A stretch of DNA of 64,000 nucleotides from Marivirga arenosa (GTDB lineage Bacteria; Bacteroidota; Bacteroidia; Cytophagales; Cyclobacteriaceae), in the NCBI RefSeq assembly GCF_030503875.2, contig NZ_CP129968.2, positions 2,196,001-2,260,000 of the forward strand. Direction: 5' to 3'. The translations under genes were made by a program, and so were the position numbers. Positions 16,106 to 24,765 of this stretch are shown here, one piece after another. Every line of letters starts with the position of its first letter. Within the stretch, counting starts at the first letter, position 1. Below the pieces are notes generated by a model, which was given only the letters and a program-made list of their open reading frames with translations, made no database searches and had not been told where the DNA came from.

Positions 16106-17532
16106 GAGAGATCTTCTTTAAGTTTTTTGATGAATATGATGAATTTAAAACTGAAGATTTCGAAGTTTCAGGGTTAAATTATTTTTCTATTATTCGTAAT
16201 CGTTTGTTTTTTATCGCAATTTCAGATGAATACAAGTCACCTGCTACCAAAAGTAATTCATTTGCTAGCTCAATATTGATATTTTTTAAAATGTTAAGAA
16301 GTTCGAGGTTTTTGTTAAAAAAGAAAACGGCTCTAGGTATTTCTCATAACTCTTTCAGAACCAATCTTGATAATACTATTTACGATAAAGCACTAGATCC
16401 CTTATTAGATATTTTTGGTCAAGGTGAAGGGATTTTAGTTGAAATGAATCATAGAATTTCGAGTGGTAATGAATTTTACAAAAACTCAAGGATATTACCC
16501 TTAAATTTTATTGAGAAAATCGCCTCCAAATTATTTAAAAAAGAGCATAGTCTTTCTGTTGATTTAATGCAGAAGAAAGCTTTAAATGAATTAATTGAAA
16601 ACTTTTGTTCGATATCGAGTAAAACTGATACTCAAAAAATTAAAAGATTAATAAAAAGCGATATTCTTAAATTTTTTATTTGGATTAGATTGTCACGAAT
16701 CATTTTAAATCTAATTAAACCTAAATTTTTATTTACTTATTCTTTTTCATCAGTTTCTACAGGAGCTTTTATTGCTGTAGCTAATTCCATGAAAATAAAA
16801 ACTATTGACATACAACATGGACCAGTAGGATGGCAACACTTCAATTATCGTTACTTAAAAAGTAATAACGAAAATATTATTTACCCCGAACCTAAGTTCT
16901 TTTTTGTTTGGGATAAATACTCTTTTAATATCATGTCTGAAATTATTGATAAAGAAAGATTGATTCTAGCTGGAAATAGGTGGCATAAATTTATATTGGA
17001 CTTGTCTTATCGAAATGAATATAATTTTCAACGGAATAAAAAATATATTCTATATACTTTACAACCTGTTGAGCCTATAATCGAAGATTTTATCATGGAA
17101 GCAATAGAAAGGTCTAAAGAAGATTTTATATGGTTGATACGATATCACCCTAGAATGAATGATCAACAAAAAAAGCAGATATCTGATAATCTTGAAAAGT
17201 TTACTAAGATTGGAGTCGTTTCTTTAGATTACTCTAATAATACTGCACTTCCTGAAATTCTTTTGAACTGTGATGTACATATTACTAAATATTCTGGTTC
17301 AACTTTAGAAGCTTGCTCGTTTAAAGTGCCAACTGTTATTATAAATTTAATGGGATATGAATTATACAAGAATTTAGAAGGAGACCAATTAATTACTTTT
17401 GAATTAAATAATAATTCTGAAAACTTGCTAAAGTCAATTAAATACCTTTCAGTAAAAAACCAACATCACTCTAATGAAATGGATTTTATTAGTATGAATA
17501 TGAATATTGACCACTTTTTAAGTGAGTCCTAG
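16102..17532 (+). CDS. putative GT-B transferase of a capsule/sialyltransferase-like type
   Basis: A 476-residue protein without clear signal or membrane helices. I do not recognise the family with certainty. The N-terminal half is variable. The second half has DIQHGPVGWQHFNYRY, then FFVWDKYS, LIRYHPRM and KYSGSTLEACSFKVPTVIIN. The HP dipeptide and the later S-x-S segment recall the nucleotide-binding motifs of bacterial CMP-sialic acid and capsule transferases with a GT-B fold. Coupled to the flippase by a four-base overlap. It may transfer one of the CMP-ulosonates; a glycerophosphate- or Kdo-type transferase is the alternative. Confidence 0.5.
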   Translation: MREIFFKFFDEYDEFKTEDFEVSGLNYFSIIRNRLFFIAISDEYKSPATKSNSFASSILIFFKMLRSSRFLLKKKTALGISHNSFRTNLDNTIYDKALDPLLDIFGQGEGILVEMNHRISSGNEFYKNSRILPLNFIEKIASKLFKKEHSLSVDLMQKKALNELIENFCSISSKTDTQKIKRLIKSDILKFFIWIRLSRIILNLIKPKFLFTYSFSSVSTGAFIAVANSMKIKTIDIQHGPVGWQHFNYRYLKSNNENIIYPEPKFFFVWDKYSFNIMSEIIDKERLILAGNRWHKFILDLSYRNEYNFQRNKKYILYTLQPVEPIIEDFIMEAIERSKEDFIWLIRYHPRMNDQQKKQISDNLEKFTKIGVVSLDYSNNTALPEILLNCDVHITKYSGSTLEACSFKVPTVIINLMGYELYKNLEGDQLITFELNNNSENLLKSIKYLSVKNQHHSNEMDFISMNMNIDHFLSES

Positions 17533-17930
17533 GGAATATGTATTCTTTGAAATCAAGTTTTGTGAAATATTTAATATTTACCTTTTAGGGTTGGTATGAA
17601 TTAATTTTAAAATAGCAGAGGAAACTATTAAGTGGTTTAATTATTATTTAAGTTTTACAATCTAGAATACATCCTGATTAATGTGTTATTATCTATGAGT
17701 ATTATTGTCTAATTAAATATCTTAAATGTTATGTTATAACGATGATTGATAAATTAAGATAAATGCCTTAATAATATCGATTTTAATCAGTAAGATTTTA
17801 GTATTATTTGCAAAGTTTTATAATCAATATGAGCAAATCGAAAAAACTTGTGATAGTTGTAATTTAATTAATATAAAAGTTGGGTAAGTAATAGATAATT
17901 AAAACTATATTAATTCTCCAAATTAAAAAT
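17533..17930. other. 400-base non-coding gap
   Basis: Very AT-rich, without open frames, clear repeats or a confident promoter match. It splits the locus into two transcription blocks, so a promoter for the aminotransferase block is expected here. Confidence 0.5.
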
Positions 17931-19013
17931 ATGATACCAGTTACAAAACCATATTTGCCCTCTTCTGAGAGATATAAAGAATTAATTGATGGTGTTTTCC
18001 AGAGACAATGGCTTACCAACAGTGGTCCTTTAGTAAATGAATTAGAGCTAAAACTAAAAGGGTCTTTAGCACTAAAACATTTGTTATTAGTTAGTAATGG
18101 AACAATTGCACTTCAAATTGCTATAAAAGCTCTTGAGCTAACAGGTGAAATAATCACAACACCTTTTTCATATGTAGCTACTACAAGCAGTATTGTTTGG
18201 GAAAATTGTACTCCAGTATACGTTGATATCGATGAACATAGTTTAAATATTGATCCAACTAAGATTGAAGCAGTCATCTCAGATAAAACAACAGCTATCT
18301 TGGCAACACATTGTTTTGGAAATGCATGTGATATTGAGACGATTGATGAAATAGCAAGGAAACACAAATTGAAAGTCATTTATGATGCCGCGCATTGCTA
18401 TGGAACAAAATATAATGGTAAAAGTATATTTGAATTTGGTGACATAAGTACATGTAGTCTGCATGCAACTAAGATTATGCACTCAGTCGAAGGCGGGCTT
18501 TTGGTTACTAAGGACCCCAATCTATTAAAGATAATGGCTCACATGCGTAACTTTGGTCATGACGGACCTGAAAAATTTAATGGAGTAGGTATTAATGGTA
18601 AAAACTCAGAATTCCATGCTGCAATGGGACTGGCAGTGCTTGAAAGTATAGGAGGGATTCTTATGAAGAGAAAGGAACAGTCAGAATATTATAAGCATGT
18701 ATTGGATGGTATGAATGTGAAATACCCTGTTATTAACCCTAAATGTGATTACAATTATTCTTACTTCCCAGTGATATTTAGTAGTGAAGAGGTATGTTTG
18801 CGCTCTAAACAAGAGCTTGAAAACAAAAATATCTATCCTCGTAGATACTTTTATCCTTCTTTAGATGCCTTGTCATATGTGAAGAAAGGTGATACTAAAT
18901 TTTCAAATGATATTTCAAAACGAATTCTGTGCTTGCCTTTGTACCATGAACTTACGAAAGAAGAGCAATTTATGATTGCTAGGATTTTGAAAAGAACTGA
19001 GAGGTATGGTTGA
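17931..19013 (+). CDS. DegT/DnrJ/EryC1-family sugar aminotransferase
   Basis: A 360-residue PLP enzyme. It starts with the family motif IPVTKPYLPS, has the phosphate-binding SNGTIALQIA, the PLP Asp in VIYDAAHCYG and the Schiff-base Lys181 in LHATKIMHSVEGG, then MRNFGHDG. It transfers an amino group from glutamate to a keto sugar nucleotide. It is the only sugar aminotransferase in the window, so it could supply the 4-amination step (LegC role) missing from the operon at 7.6 kb; it might equally make a separate 4-amino-6-deoxy sugar. It overlaps the sulfotransferase gene by eight bases. Confidence 0.85.
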   Translation: MIPVTKPYLPSSERYKELIDGVFQRQWLTNSGPLVNELELKLKGSLALKHLLLVSNGTIALQIAIKALELTGEIITTPFSYVATTSSIVWENCTPVYVDIDEHSLNIDPTKIEAVISDKTTAILATHCFGNACDIETIDEIARKHKLKVIYDAAHCYGTKYNGKSIFEFGDISTCSLHATKIMHSVEGGLLVTKDPNLLKIMAHMRNFGHDGPEKFNGVGINGKNSEFHAAMGLAVLESIGGILMKRKEQSEYYKHVLDGMNVKYPVINPKCDYNYSYFPVIFSSEEVCLRSKQELENKNIYPRRYFYPSLDALSYVKKGDTKFSNDISKRILCLPLYHELTKEEQFMIARILKRTERYG

Positions 19014-19878
19014 TTTAACACGTTTTTTTATCCTTGGTAATCCGAGATCTGGCACTTCATTGTTCAGACTCATGTTAAATATGCATCCTAATATTGTAGT
19101 GCCTCCTGAGTCAGGCTTTTTACATTGGTGGTCAACTAAATATAATAATTGGTCACAAAGTGATAATACATCTAGAATAGACGAGTATTTAGAAGACCTG
19201 ATGAGTAGTAAAAAGTTTGAGACATGGGGGGTAGATAAAAAGAAATTAAAGTATTATCTAATTTCAAATAGGCCAAAAAATTATCTTGAATTAACTAGTT
19301 TGGTCTATCTCTTTTACAAGGGAGATGAACGAGTAAAACTGGTGGGGGATAAAAATAATTATTATGTGAGCCACATCAACGATCTTTTAAAAATATGGCC
19401 CGATGCCTTTTTTTTACATATAGTTCGTGACGTTCGAGATGTCTATTCTTCATATAAGGATTTAAATGAACTTCAAACGACTTCTGCATATAAGCCAGAG
19501 CTTTCAACTAATCCAGAAGATGTAGTGAAAGAATGGCTGGCTAATAATGAGAATATTGAGTCATTGTCTAGTTCTTTTCCTGATCGTTATTATCTTATTA
19601 AATATGAAGATATAATTAGTGATCCACTAAAGACACTTAGTGCTCTATGCGATTTCTTAGGAATCAAATTTTCAGATGAGATGCTTAATTATCATTTGAA
19701 GGAAGGCAAAAAGTTTATAGAACCAGAGGGAACTTTAGATTGGAAAAAGAAAACCCGTGATAAGCTAGATACAAATAATATAGGAAGATATAAAAGATCT
19801 CTATCTGGATCAGTTATCAACTTAATAGAAGAATTATCTATGCAAAAATTAAAAGCATATGGATATGAAAAATCATGA
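19006..19878 (+). CDS. sulfotransferase for polysaccharide
   Basis: A 290-residue PAPS-dependent sulfotransferase. The 5'-phosphosulfate loop is GNPRSGTSLF (residues 11-20) and the 3'-phosphate-binding segment is IVRDVRDVYSSY; KYEDIISDP follows, as in Sulfotransfer_3 proteins. It would sulfate a sugar of the exopolysaccharide, common in marine Bacteroidota. The gene overlaps both neighbours. Confidence 0.85.
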   Translation: MVDLTRFFILGNPRSGTSLFRLMLNMHPNIVVPPESGFLHWWSTKYNNWSQSDNTSRIDEYLEDLMSSKKFETWGVDKKKLKYYLISNRPKNYLELTSLVYLFYKGDERVKLVGDKNNYYVSHINDLLKIWPDAFFLHIVRDVRDVYSSYKDLNELQTTSAYKPELSTNPEDVVKEWLANNENIESLSSSFPDRYYLIKYEDIISDPLKTLSALCDFLGIKFSDEMLNYHLKEGKKFIEPEGTLDWKKKTRDKLDTNNIGRYKRSLSGSVINLIEELSMQKLKAYGYEKS

Positions 19879-20821
19879 GTTACCTGTGGTAAGCGTAAGG
19901 CTAATGACCTATGATCATGGGCCGTTTATTAAGGAGGCATTAGATGGAATCCTTATGCAGGAAACTAACTTTAATGTTGAAGTTGTAATTGGGGATGATT
20001 TTTCAACTGATAATACAGTAAATATTATTAGAGAATATCAAGACACAGAGAAAATCAAAATTAAATTACTTCAGAGAGAACATGGAGATGATTACTCTGT
20101 CAATAGAGAAAAATTGGGACGACTTTATAATTTTTATGATATACTAAAGAATTGTAAAGGTAAATATATAGCCTTATTGGACGGAGATGACTTTTGGACC
20201 GATAAATATAAGCTACAAAAGCAATTCGATTTTCTTGAAAATAATGATAAATACATTGCCTGCTTTCATGATGTGAAAGTAGTCAATGAAAAAAGCGAAG
20301 TGGTTCGAGAAAATAAGTTTAAGAAGATTAGTTTGCATGACTATAAAGCTGAGCTTTTGACTAGGGGTAGGGTGTTACCGGTCTTGTCGGTGATGTTTCG
20401 GAATGTCACTGATGAACTACCAGAAGAATTTATCCATGGTGGCCTAGGTGATAAGTTTCTTTCCTCCTTTTTAGGTAACTTTGGTGATGCGAAGTATATG
20501 AATAATATTCAGCCTTCGGCTTATCGAGTGGGAAATCAGGGAGTATGGTCACAAAAGGATTTGATTCATAAGAAGAAGTTGAATCTGATGACGGTATATC
20601 AATTATGGAGATATTATGATAGGATAGGTAAAAAAGAAAATGCAGAAATTTTATTTAACAATTTGGTAATTCAAGGATACCGTTTATACCCGTATTTACC
20701 TTCCAACTCCTTTCTAGTTAAGATTGAAAAGTTAATAATGAAAATCAACTACAATTTTTTTAAATCTTTAAAATTTCCAAATAGACTTTTACTTAAATTG
20801 AAATTATGGAAAAATCAATGA
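19859..20821 (+). CDS. GT2 glycosyltransferase
   Basis: A 320-residue GT-A enzyme. It begins VVSVRLMTYDHGPFIKEAL, with VVIGDDFSTDNT and the metal-binding LLDGDDFWTD. The C-terminal 70 residues are basic with a short hydrophobic stretch, so it probably sits on the inner membrane. The first ATG overlaps the sulfotransferase by 20 bases; a second ATG two codons later is also possible. It overlaps the aldolase gene by 16 bases. Confidence 0.87.
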   Translation: MDMKNHELPVVSVRLMTYDHGPFIKEALDGILMQETNFNVEVVIGDDFSTDNTVNIIREYQDTEKIKIKLLQREHGDDYSVNREKLGRLYNFYDILKNCKGKYIALLDGDDFWTDKYKLQKQFDFLENNDKYIACFHDVKVVNEKSEVVRENKFKKISLHDYKAELLTRGRVLPVLSVMFRNVTDELPEEFIHGGLGDKFLSSFLGNFGDAKYMNNIQPSAYRVGNQGVWSQKDLIHKKKLNLMTVYQLWRYYDRIGKKENAEILFNNLVIQGYRLYPYLPSNSFLVKIEKLIMKINYNFFKSLKFPNRLLLKLKLWKNQ

Positions 20822-22365
20822 ATGATTTTCTTATCCTAGACTGTACGCTTCGTGATGGTGGTTATTATACAAATTGGGATTTTGATAAAGAATTAGTAGA
20901 GACTTATTTCGAATCTTTTAATCAATTACCTGCTGAATATTTGGAAATTGGTTATAGAAGTATTCCAATGAATAATTACCTAGGGGAGTATTTTTATTGT
21001 CCTGTTTTTGTGATGGAGCAAGCAAAGGAGTGGTCCGATAAAAAATTGGTCATTATTTTGAATGAAAAAGATATTCGCAAAGAACACGTAAAGGATTTAT
21101 TATCTCCCTGTTTAGGCCTAATCACTATGGTGAGACTGGCTATTGATCCCCTTAACTTTACTCGTGCTCTAGGTTTAGCAGAAGCAGTGAAAAGTCTAGG
21201 CTTTGAAGTCGGTTTTAATGTAATGTACATGTCAACTTGGCAAGATCAGAAAGATTTTCTGAATCAAATTCAAGAAGTTACTGGCTTGGCAGACTATTTT
21301 TATATGGTCGATTCATTTGGCGGGGTTTATCCGGAAGACGTAAAGGATACTTTTGATTTAGTGCGATCTAAAACTGACGCCAAAATTGGTTTTCACGGCC
21401 ATAATAATTTGGAATTGGCTTTGGTCAATACCTTAACTGCTTTGGAATGTGGAGCGGATATTGTCGATGCCACGGTAACGGGCATGGGTAGAGGGGCAGG
21501 GAATTTAAAAACGGAATTATTATTAACAGCACTTAATGCGAAATCAGGATTAGAAGTGGATTTTAATAGTTTAAGCAATGTGGTTTCAGCTTTTGAAAAT
21601 TTGCAGAAGCAACATGAATGGGGTACTAATCTACCTTATATGGTTTCGGGTGCTAATTCCCTTCCTCAAAAAGAGGTGATGAATTGGGTAACTCAACGAT
21701 TTTATTCATTTAATAGCATAATTAGAGCACTACAAAATCAAAAAGATAACCAAAAGGATAATCAAAAATTAAGTCTTTTTGAACCTCAGAAATCATTTGA
21801 TAATGTTGTAGTAGTAGGAGGAGGTCCTAATGCAGCATTACATTCTGACGCAGTAATGGAATTCATAAATCGTAATGAAAATGTTTGCATCATCCATGCA
21901 AGTAGTAAAAATGCAGGCTACTACAAAGAATTAAAAGTACAACAGTATTTTTGTTTGGTGGGTAGCGAAGGTCATCGTTTAGAAAAAGTCTTTGATGATT
22001 TAGGCGGATTTTCAGGGCAATGTGTACTGCCTCCTTTTCCTCGAAAAATGGGAACCTATATTCCCCAGGCATTGGAAGGAAAAAGTTTTGAACTAAAAGA
22101 AATTACCATTACGGATTTAGTGAAAGATGCCCATACAGTTTTGGCATTACAGACTGCGTTGAGTTTAAATGCTCAAAATATTTACTTTGTAGGTTATGAT
22201 GGTTATCAAGAAGGGTATATTACTAAAACAGAACTGGTATTATCTGAAGAAAATGAATGTATTTTTGAAGATTTCCAAAAGAATACAGGTTTAAAAATAA
22301 CTTCTTTAACACCTACGCATTACAGAAAGCTTAATGTTGAATCCATTTATTCTTTATTGCAGTGA
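20806..22365 (+). CDS. DmpG-like (HMGL-type) aldolase fused to a domain of unknown function
   Basis: A 519-residue two-domain protein. Residues 6-290 are a DRE-TIM barrel: LDCTLRDGG (R16, D17), GFHGHNN with metal ligands H197 and H199, and GMGRGAGN (226-233). These features match 4-hydroxy-2-oxovalerate aldolase, which joins pyruvate to an aldehyde. A linker of NQKD repeats (about 311-321) leads to residues 335-519, a Rossmann-like domain with VVVGGGPNAA, CVLPPFPRKMGT and IYFVGYDGY that I cannot name; it faintly recalls MptE/DUF115 or GT29 folds. Next come a CMP-sugar synthetase, HAD phosphatase and sialyltransferase-like gene. An aldolase route to a ulosonic acid is a reasonable inference. 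Confidence 0.75.
   Translation: MEKSMNDFLILDCTLRDGGYYTNWDFDKELVETYFESFNQLPAEYLEIGYRSIPMNNYLGEYFYCPVFVMEQAKEWSDKKLVIILNEKDIRKEHVKDLLSPCLGLITMVRLAIDPLNFTRALGLAEAVKSLGFEVGFNVMYMSTWQDQKDFLNQIQEVTGLADYFYMVDSFGGVYPEDVKDTFDLVRSKTDAKIGFHGHNNLELALVNTLTALECGADIVDATVTGMGRGAGNLKTELLLTALNAKSGLEVDFNSLSNVVSAFENLQKQHEWGTNLPYMVSGANSLPQKEVMNWVTQRFYSFNSIIRALQNQKDNQKDNQKLSLFEPQKSFDNVVVVGGGPNAALHSDAVMEFINRNENVCIIHASSKNAGYYKELKVQQYFCLVGSEGHRLEKVFDDLGGFSGQCVLPPFPRKMGTYIPQALEGKSFELKEITITDLVKDAHTVLALQTALSLNAQNIYFVGYDGYQEGYITKTELVLSEENECIFEDFQKNTGLKITSLTPTHYRKLNVESIYSLLQ
21736..21771 (+). repeat. 12-bp in-frame repeat encoding an NQKD linker
   Basis: Three near-copies of AAYCAAAARGAT give NQKD-NQKD-NQKL between the two domains of the aldolase fusion. 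The period is a multiple of three, so copy-number change would keep the frame and alter linker length. Confidence 0.8.
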
Positions 22366-22387
22366 ATGAGACAAAAATACCCCCCTT

Positions 22388-22403
22388 CCCCCCTCAAGGG
22401 GGG
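22388..22403. terminator. GC-rich hairpin after the aldolase gene
   Basis: CCCCCC-TCAA-GGGGGG, 22 bases after the aldolase stop, followed 10-30 bases later by T-rich sequence. It could stop transcription or be another dispersed repeat. The 288-base gap it sits in holds this hairpin and copy 4 of the TCCCCTTGAGGGGA element; I see no gene. Confidence 0.4.
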
Positions 22404-22528
22404 AGACGCACAGATTTTCTTTTCTTTTTTAATTTGATTCATCATCACTTTATTGATATTTTTTTGTAAAATAATTGATGTAAATAGTGATTAAGTTCAA
22501 AATATACTACAAACTTCAATCTGTGAGA

Positions 22529-22558
22529 TTATCCCCTTGAGGGGATCATAGGGGTGTT
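22529..22558 (+). repeat. dispersed TCCCCTTGAGGGGA element, copy 4
   Basis: Differs from the other copies by two bases within the 30 (TTATCCCC at the start and GATCATAGGGG instead of GATTATAGGGG). It lies 95 bases before the second CMP-sugar synthetase. Confidence 0.88.
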
Positions 22559-22653
22559 AAATGGCTTTAAATATAGCAGAATGATAGCTGTTATATAGTA
22601 GCAGAAAGAATCAAAGAAAAATAGAGCTAAAACATGAATGTAAAATTCAATAA

Positions 22654-23352
22654 ATGAATAATCAAGTCACTTTTTTCTTACCTATCCGAAAAGGAAGCCA
22701 AAGAGTAAAAAACAAAAACACCCGCACCTTCGCAGGCATAGAAGGAGGTTTGGTGAGGCTTAAACTGGAACAATTGCTAAAATCTACAAGAATTGATCAA
22801 ATTGTACTTTCTACGAATGATGAAGTGAGTATGGAGATTGCAAAAAATTTAGATTCATCAGAATCCAAAATTAAGGTAGTCCCCAGACCTGAGGAATTAT
22901 GTTTAGATATTACCTCTTTAAGTGAATTAATTAAATATGTACCCACTATCATTAAGAAAGGTCATATTTTGTGGGGGCATGCAACCACACCTTTTGCCAC
23001 AGCTGAAGTTTATGATCAAGTAGTTGATCAATATTTTAATCAAATTAAAAATGGCTATGATTCATTGATTACTATTTTGGAATTGCAAAACTTTATCTTG
23101 AATAAAGAAGCTAAAATTATAAATTACGAACATTCAGAGGGAAAATGGCCAAGAACGCAGGATTTACCTGTTTTGTATGAAGTGAATCATGCTGTATTTA
23201 TGACATCCAGAGTCATCTATCTTAATAACTTAGATAGAATTGGAAGTAAACCTTATTTATTCACCCAAAATAAAATAGAATCCTTTGATATTGATTGGGA
23301 GGAAGATTTTTTAATTGCAGAAGCCATTTATGATAAACTTTACAGGAATTAA
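22654..23352 (+). CDS. CMP-nonulosonate synthetase 2 (NeuA family, divergent)
   Basis: A 232-residue cytidylyltransferase. The CTP loop PIRKGSQRVKNKNTRTFAG replaces the usual PARGGSKG form but keeps the Arg, Lys and Gly positions. Further motifs are WGHATTPFATAEVY, WPRTQDLP and FDIDWEEDFLIAEAI. It differs strongly from the NeuA at 13.5 kb, implying a different ulosonic acid substrate. It overlaps the HAD phosphatase gene, which fits a unit that dephosphorylates a ulosonate phosphate and activates it. Confidence 0.82.
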   Translation: MNNQVTFFLPIRKGSQRVKNKNTRTFAGIEGGLVRLKLEQLLKSTRIDQIVLSTNDEVSMEIAKNLDSSESKIKVVPRPEELCLDITSLSELIKYVPTIIKKGHILWGHATTPFATAEVYDQVVDQYFNQIKNGYDSLITILELQNFILNKEAKIINYEHSEGKWPRTQDLPVLYEVNHAVFMTSRVIYLNNLDRIGSKPYLFTQNKIESFDIDWEEDFLIAEAIYDKLYRN

Positions 23353-23959
23353 AACTATCTTTTGGGATTTTGATGGGGTCATAATGGATTCCATGCCGAT
23401 AAGAGACCAAGGATTCATAGAGATCTTAAAGGATTATCCTGAAGATCTAGTCACTCAATTGCTTGCTTATCATAAAGCCAATGGAGGTTTATCTCGTTAT
23501 GTAAAATTCAGATATTTTTTTGAAGAGATTCTAAAAGAAAAAGTAAGTGATGCAGAAGTCGAACAATTGGCAAATAAGTTTTCTACTATAATGCTTAAAA
23601 AGTTAAAGAATCCGGATTTTCTGATTAATCAAACCGTAAAATTTATTCAAGAGCATCATGAAAACTATCAAATGTTTATTGTTTCTGGCTCTGAACAGTC
23701 GGAGTTAAGAGAGATATGTAAATCTGTAGGGATAGCTAAATATTTCAAAGGAATATTTGGCTCTCCAACTCCTAAAAATCAGTTGGTTAAGAATTTAATT
23801 AAAAAGGAAAATATAAATGCTTCAAAAGCAATTTTAATAGGGGATTCAATTAATGATTTTGAGGCAGCAAAGGTAAATAAAATTACTTTTTACGGATTTA
23901 ATAATCCTGAATTGAAATCAGTTTCATTAAATTATATTCAGAATTTTAAAGAGATATGA
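23315..23959 (+). CDS. HAD-family phosphatase
   Basis: A 214-residue haloacid-dehalogenase hydrolase. Motif I is FWDFDGVIMDS (both Asp present), motif II is IVSGSEQ and motif III/IV is ILIGDSINDFEAA. A helical cap lies between motifs I and II. The first ATG overlaps the previous gene by 38 bases; the ATG 15 bases later is an alternative. By context the substrate may be a ulosonate phosphate, as for NANP or Kdo8P phosphatases. It overlaps the following gene by four bases. Confidence 0.82.
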   Translation: MQKPFMINFTGIKTIFWDFDGVIMDSMPIRDQGFIEILKDYPEDLVTQLLAYHKANGGLSRYVKFRYFFEEILKEKVSDAEVEQLANKFSTIMLKKLKNPDFLINQTVKFIQEHHENYQMFIVSGSEQSELREICKSVGIAKYFKGIFGSPTPKNQLVKNLIKKENINASKAILIGDSINDFEAAKVNKITFYGFNNPELKSVSLNYIQNFKEI

Positions 23960-24729
23960 TTAAGATTTTAAAGGCTGTTATTGGTCTGATAATAATGCCA
24001 TTTAGGATCCGAATTTTTAGGCCTGATAAGATATTTTATAATAAAAAAATAGCTGTAGTTGGCCCAGCAGATTCAGCATTTGATCATCAAAACGGAAACC
24101 TTATTGATACTTACGATTTTGTAATAAGATTGAATAAAGCTTTGGTTGCATGGAATCCAGATAATAAAAAATATTTGGGTACTAAAACAGATATTTTGTT
24201 TCATAATTTTTACGAAAATATGGATTCAGGTGGTGGTGGACCTTTAGACTGGAATCTATTTAAAAAATTTGGAGTTCAATTTCTTATTCAACCCCGTTAT
24301 GATAAGAAAGGCTTTCAATTGATGTTTAATTATTTTAAAAAATATGTGAATACTAAAGAAATTATATATGTTTTCCCTAAGAGCTTCTATAATGAGGTGA
24401 TTGATAAATTTCAGAATTATCATCCAACCAGAGGATTTTATGCACTTAATTCAGTATTAAAAGCTGATTGCTCAGAAATATTAATTACAGGCTTCACATT
24501 TTTTAAAACACCTTATGCTAAAGGATATAGAGATAATATTCGTGATATGGAAGCCAACAAGAAGCATATAAAAAATCAAGGTTTACATAATGTAGAAATG
24601 GAGTATTATAATTTTCTTCAGCTATTAGAGAAAACATCGATTGATAAAATACTAGTTGATCAGAAACTTTATGCAATCATTGAAAATGATTCACCCCAAA
24701 TAGCTAAGAAGCTTAAAATTATAAATTAA
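23956..24729 (+). CDS. GT29-like sialyltransferase
   Basis: A 257-residue protein that looks like the mainly eukaryotic GT29 sialyltransferase family. An L-motif equivalent spans VVGPADSAF to IDTYDFVIRLNKA (G36 to N60), followed by YLGTKTDILFH. An S-motif equivalent is PTRGFYALNSVL (from P157), then ITGFTFF; a late H211-x2-E214 fits the VS motif. A short hydrophobic N-terminus (residues 4-16) could anchor it to the membrane. It directly follows the CMP-sugar synthetase and phosphatase, so it probably transfers the CMP-activated ulosonic acid. MptE-like proteins are a more distant alternative. Confidence 0.65.
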   Translation: MIKILKAVIGLIIMPFRIRIFRPDKIFYNKKIAVVGPADSAFDHQNGNLIDTYDFVIRLNKALVAWNPDNKKYLGTKTDILFHNFYENMDSGGGGPLDWNLFKKFGVQFLIQPRYDKKGFQLMFNYFKKYVNTKEIIYVFPKSFYNEVIDKFQNYHPTRGFYALNSVLKADCSEILITGFTFFKTPYAKGYRDNIRDMEANKKHIKNQGLHNVEMEYYNFLQLLEKTSIDKILVDQKLYAIIENDSPQIAKKLKIIN

Positions 24730-24765
24730 GCTTGAACGAAAATCTGAAATTGAAATAGTAACTTA

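Noticed and set aside
17533..17930. Small RNA or hidden gene in the 400-base gap
   Set aside because: No open frame, hairpin-plus-T-run or recognisable promoter could be defended.
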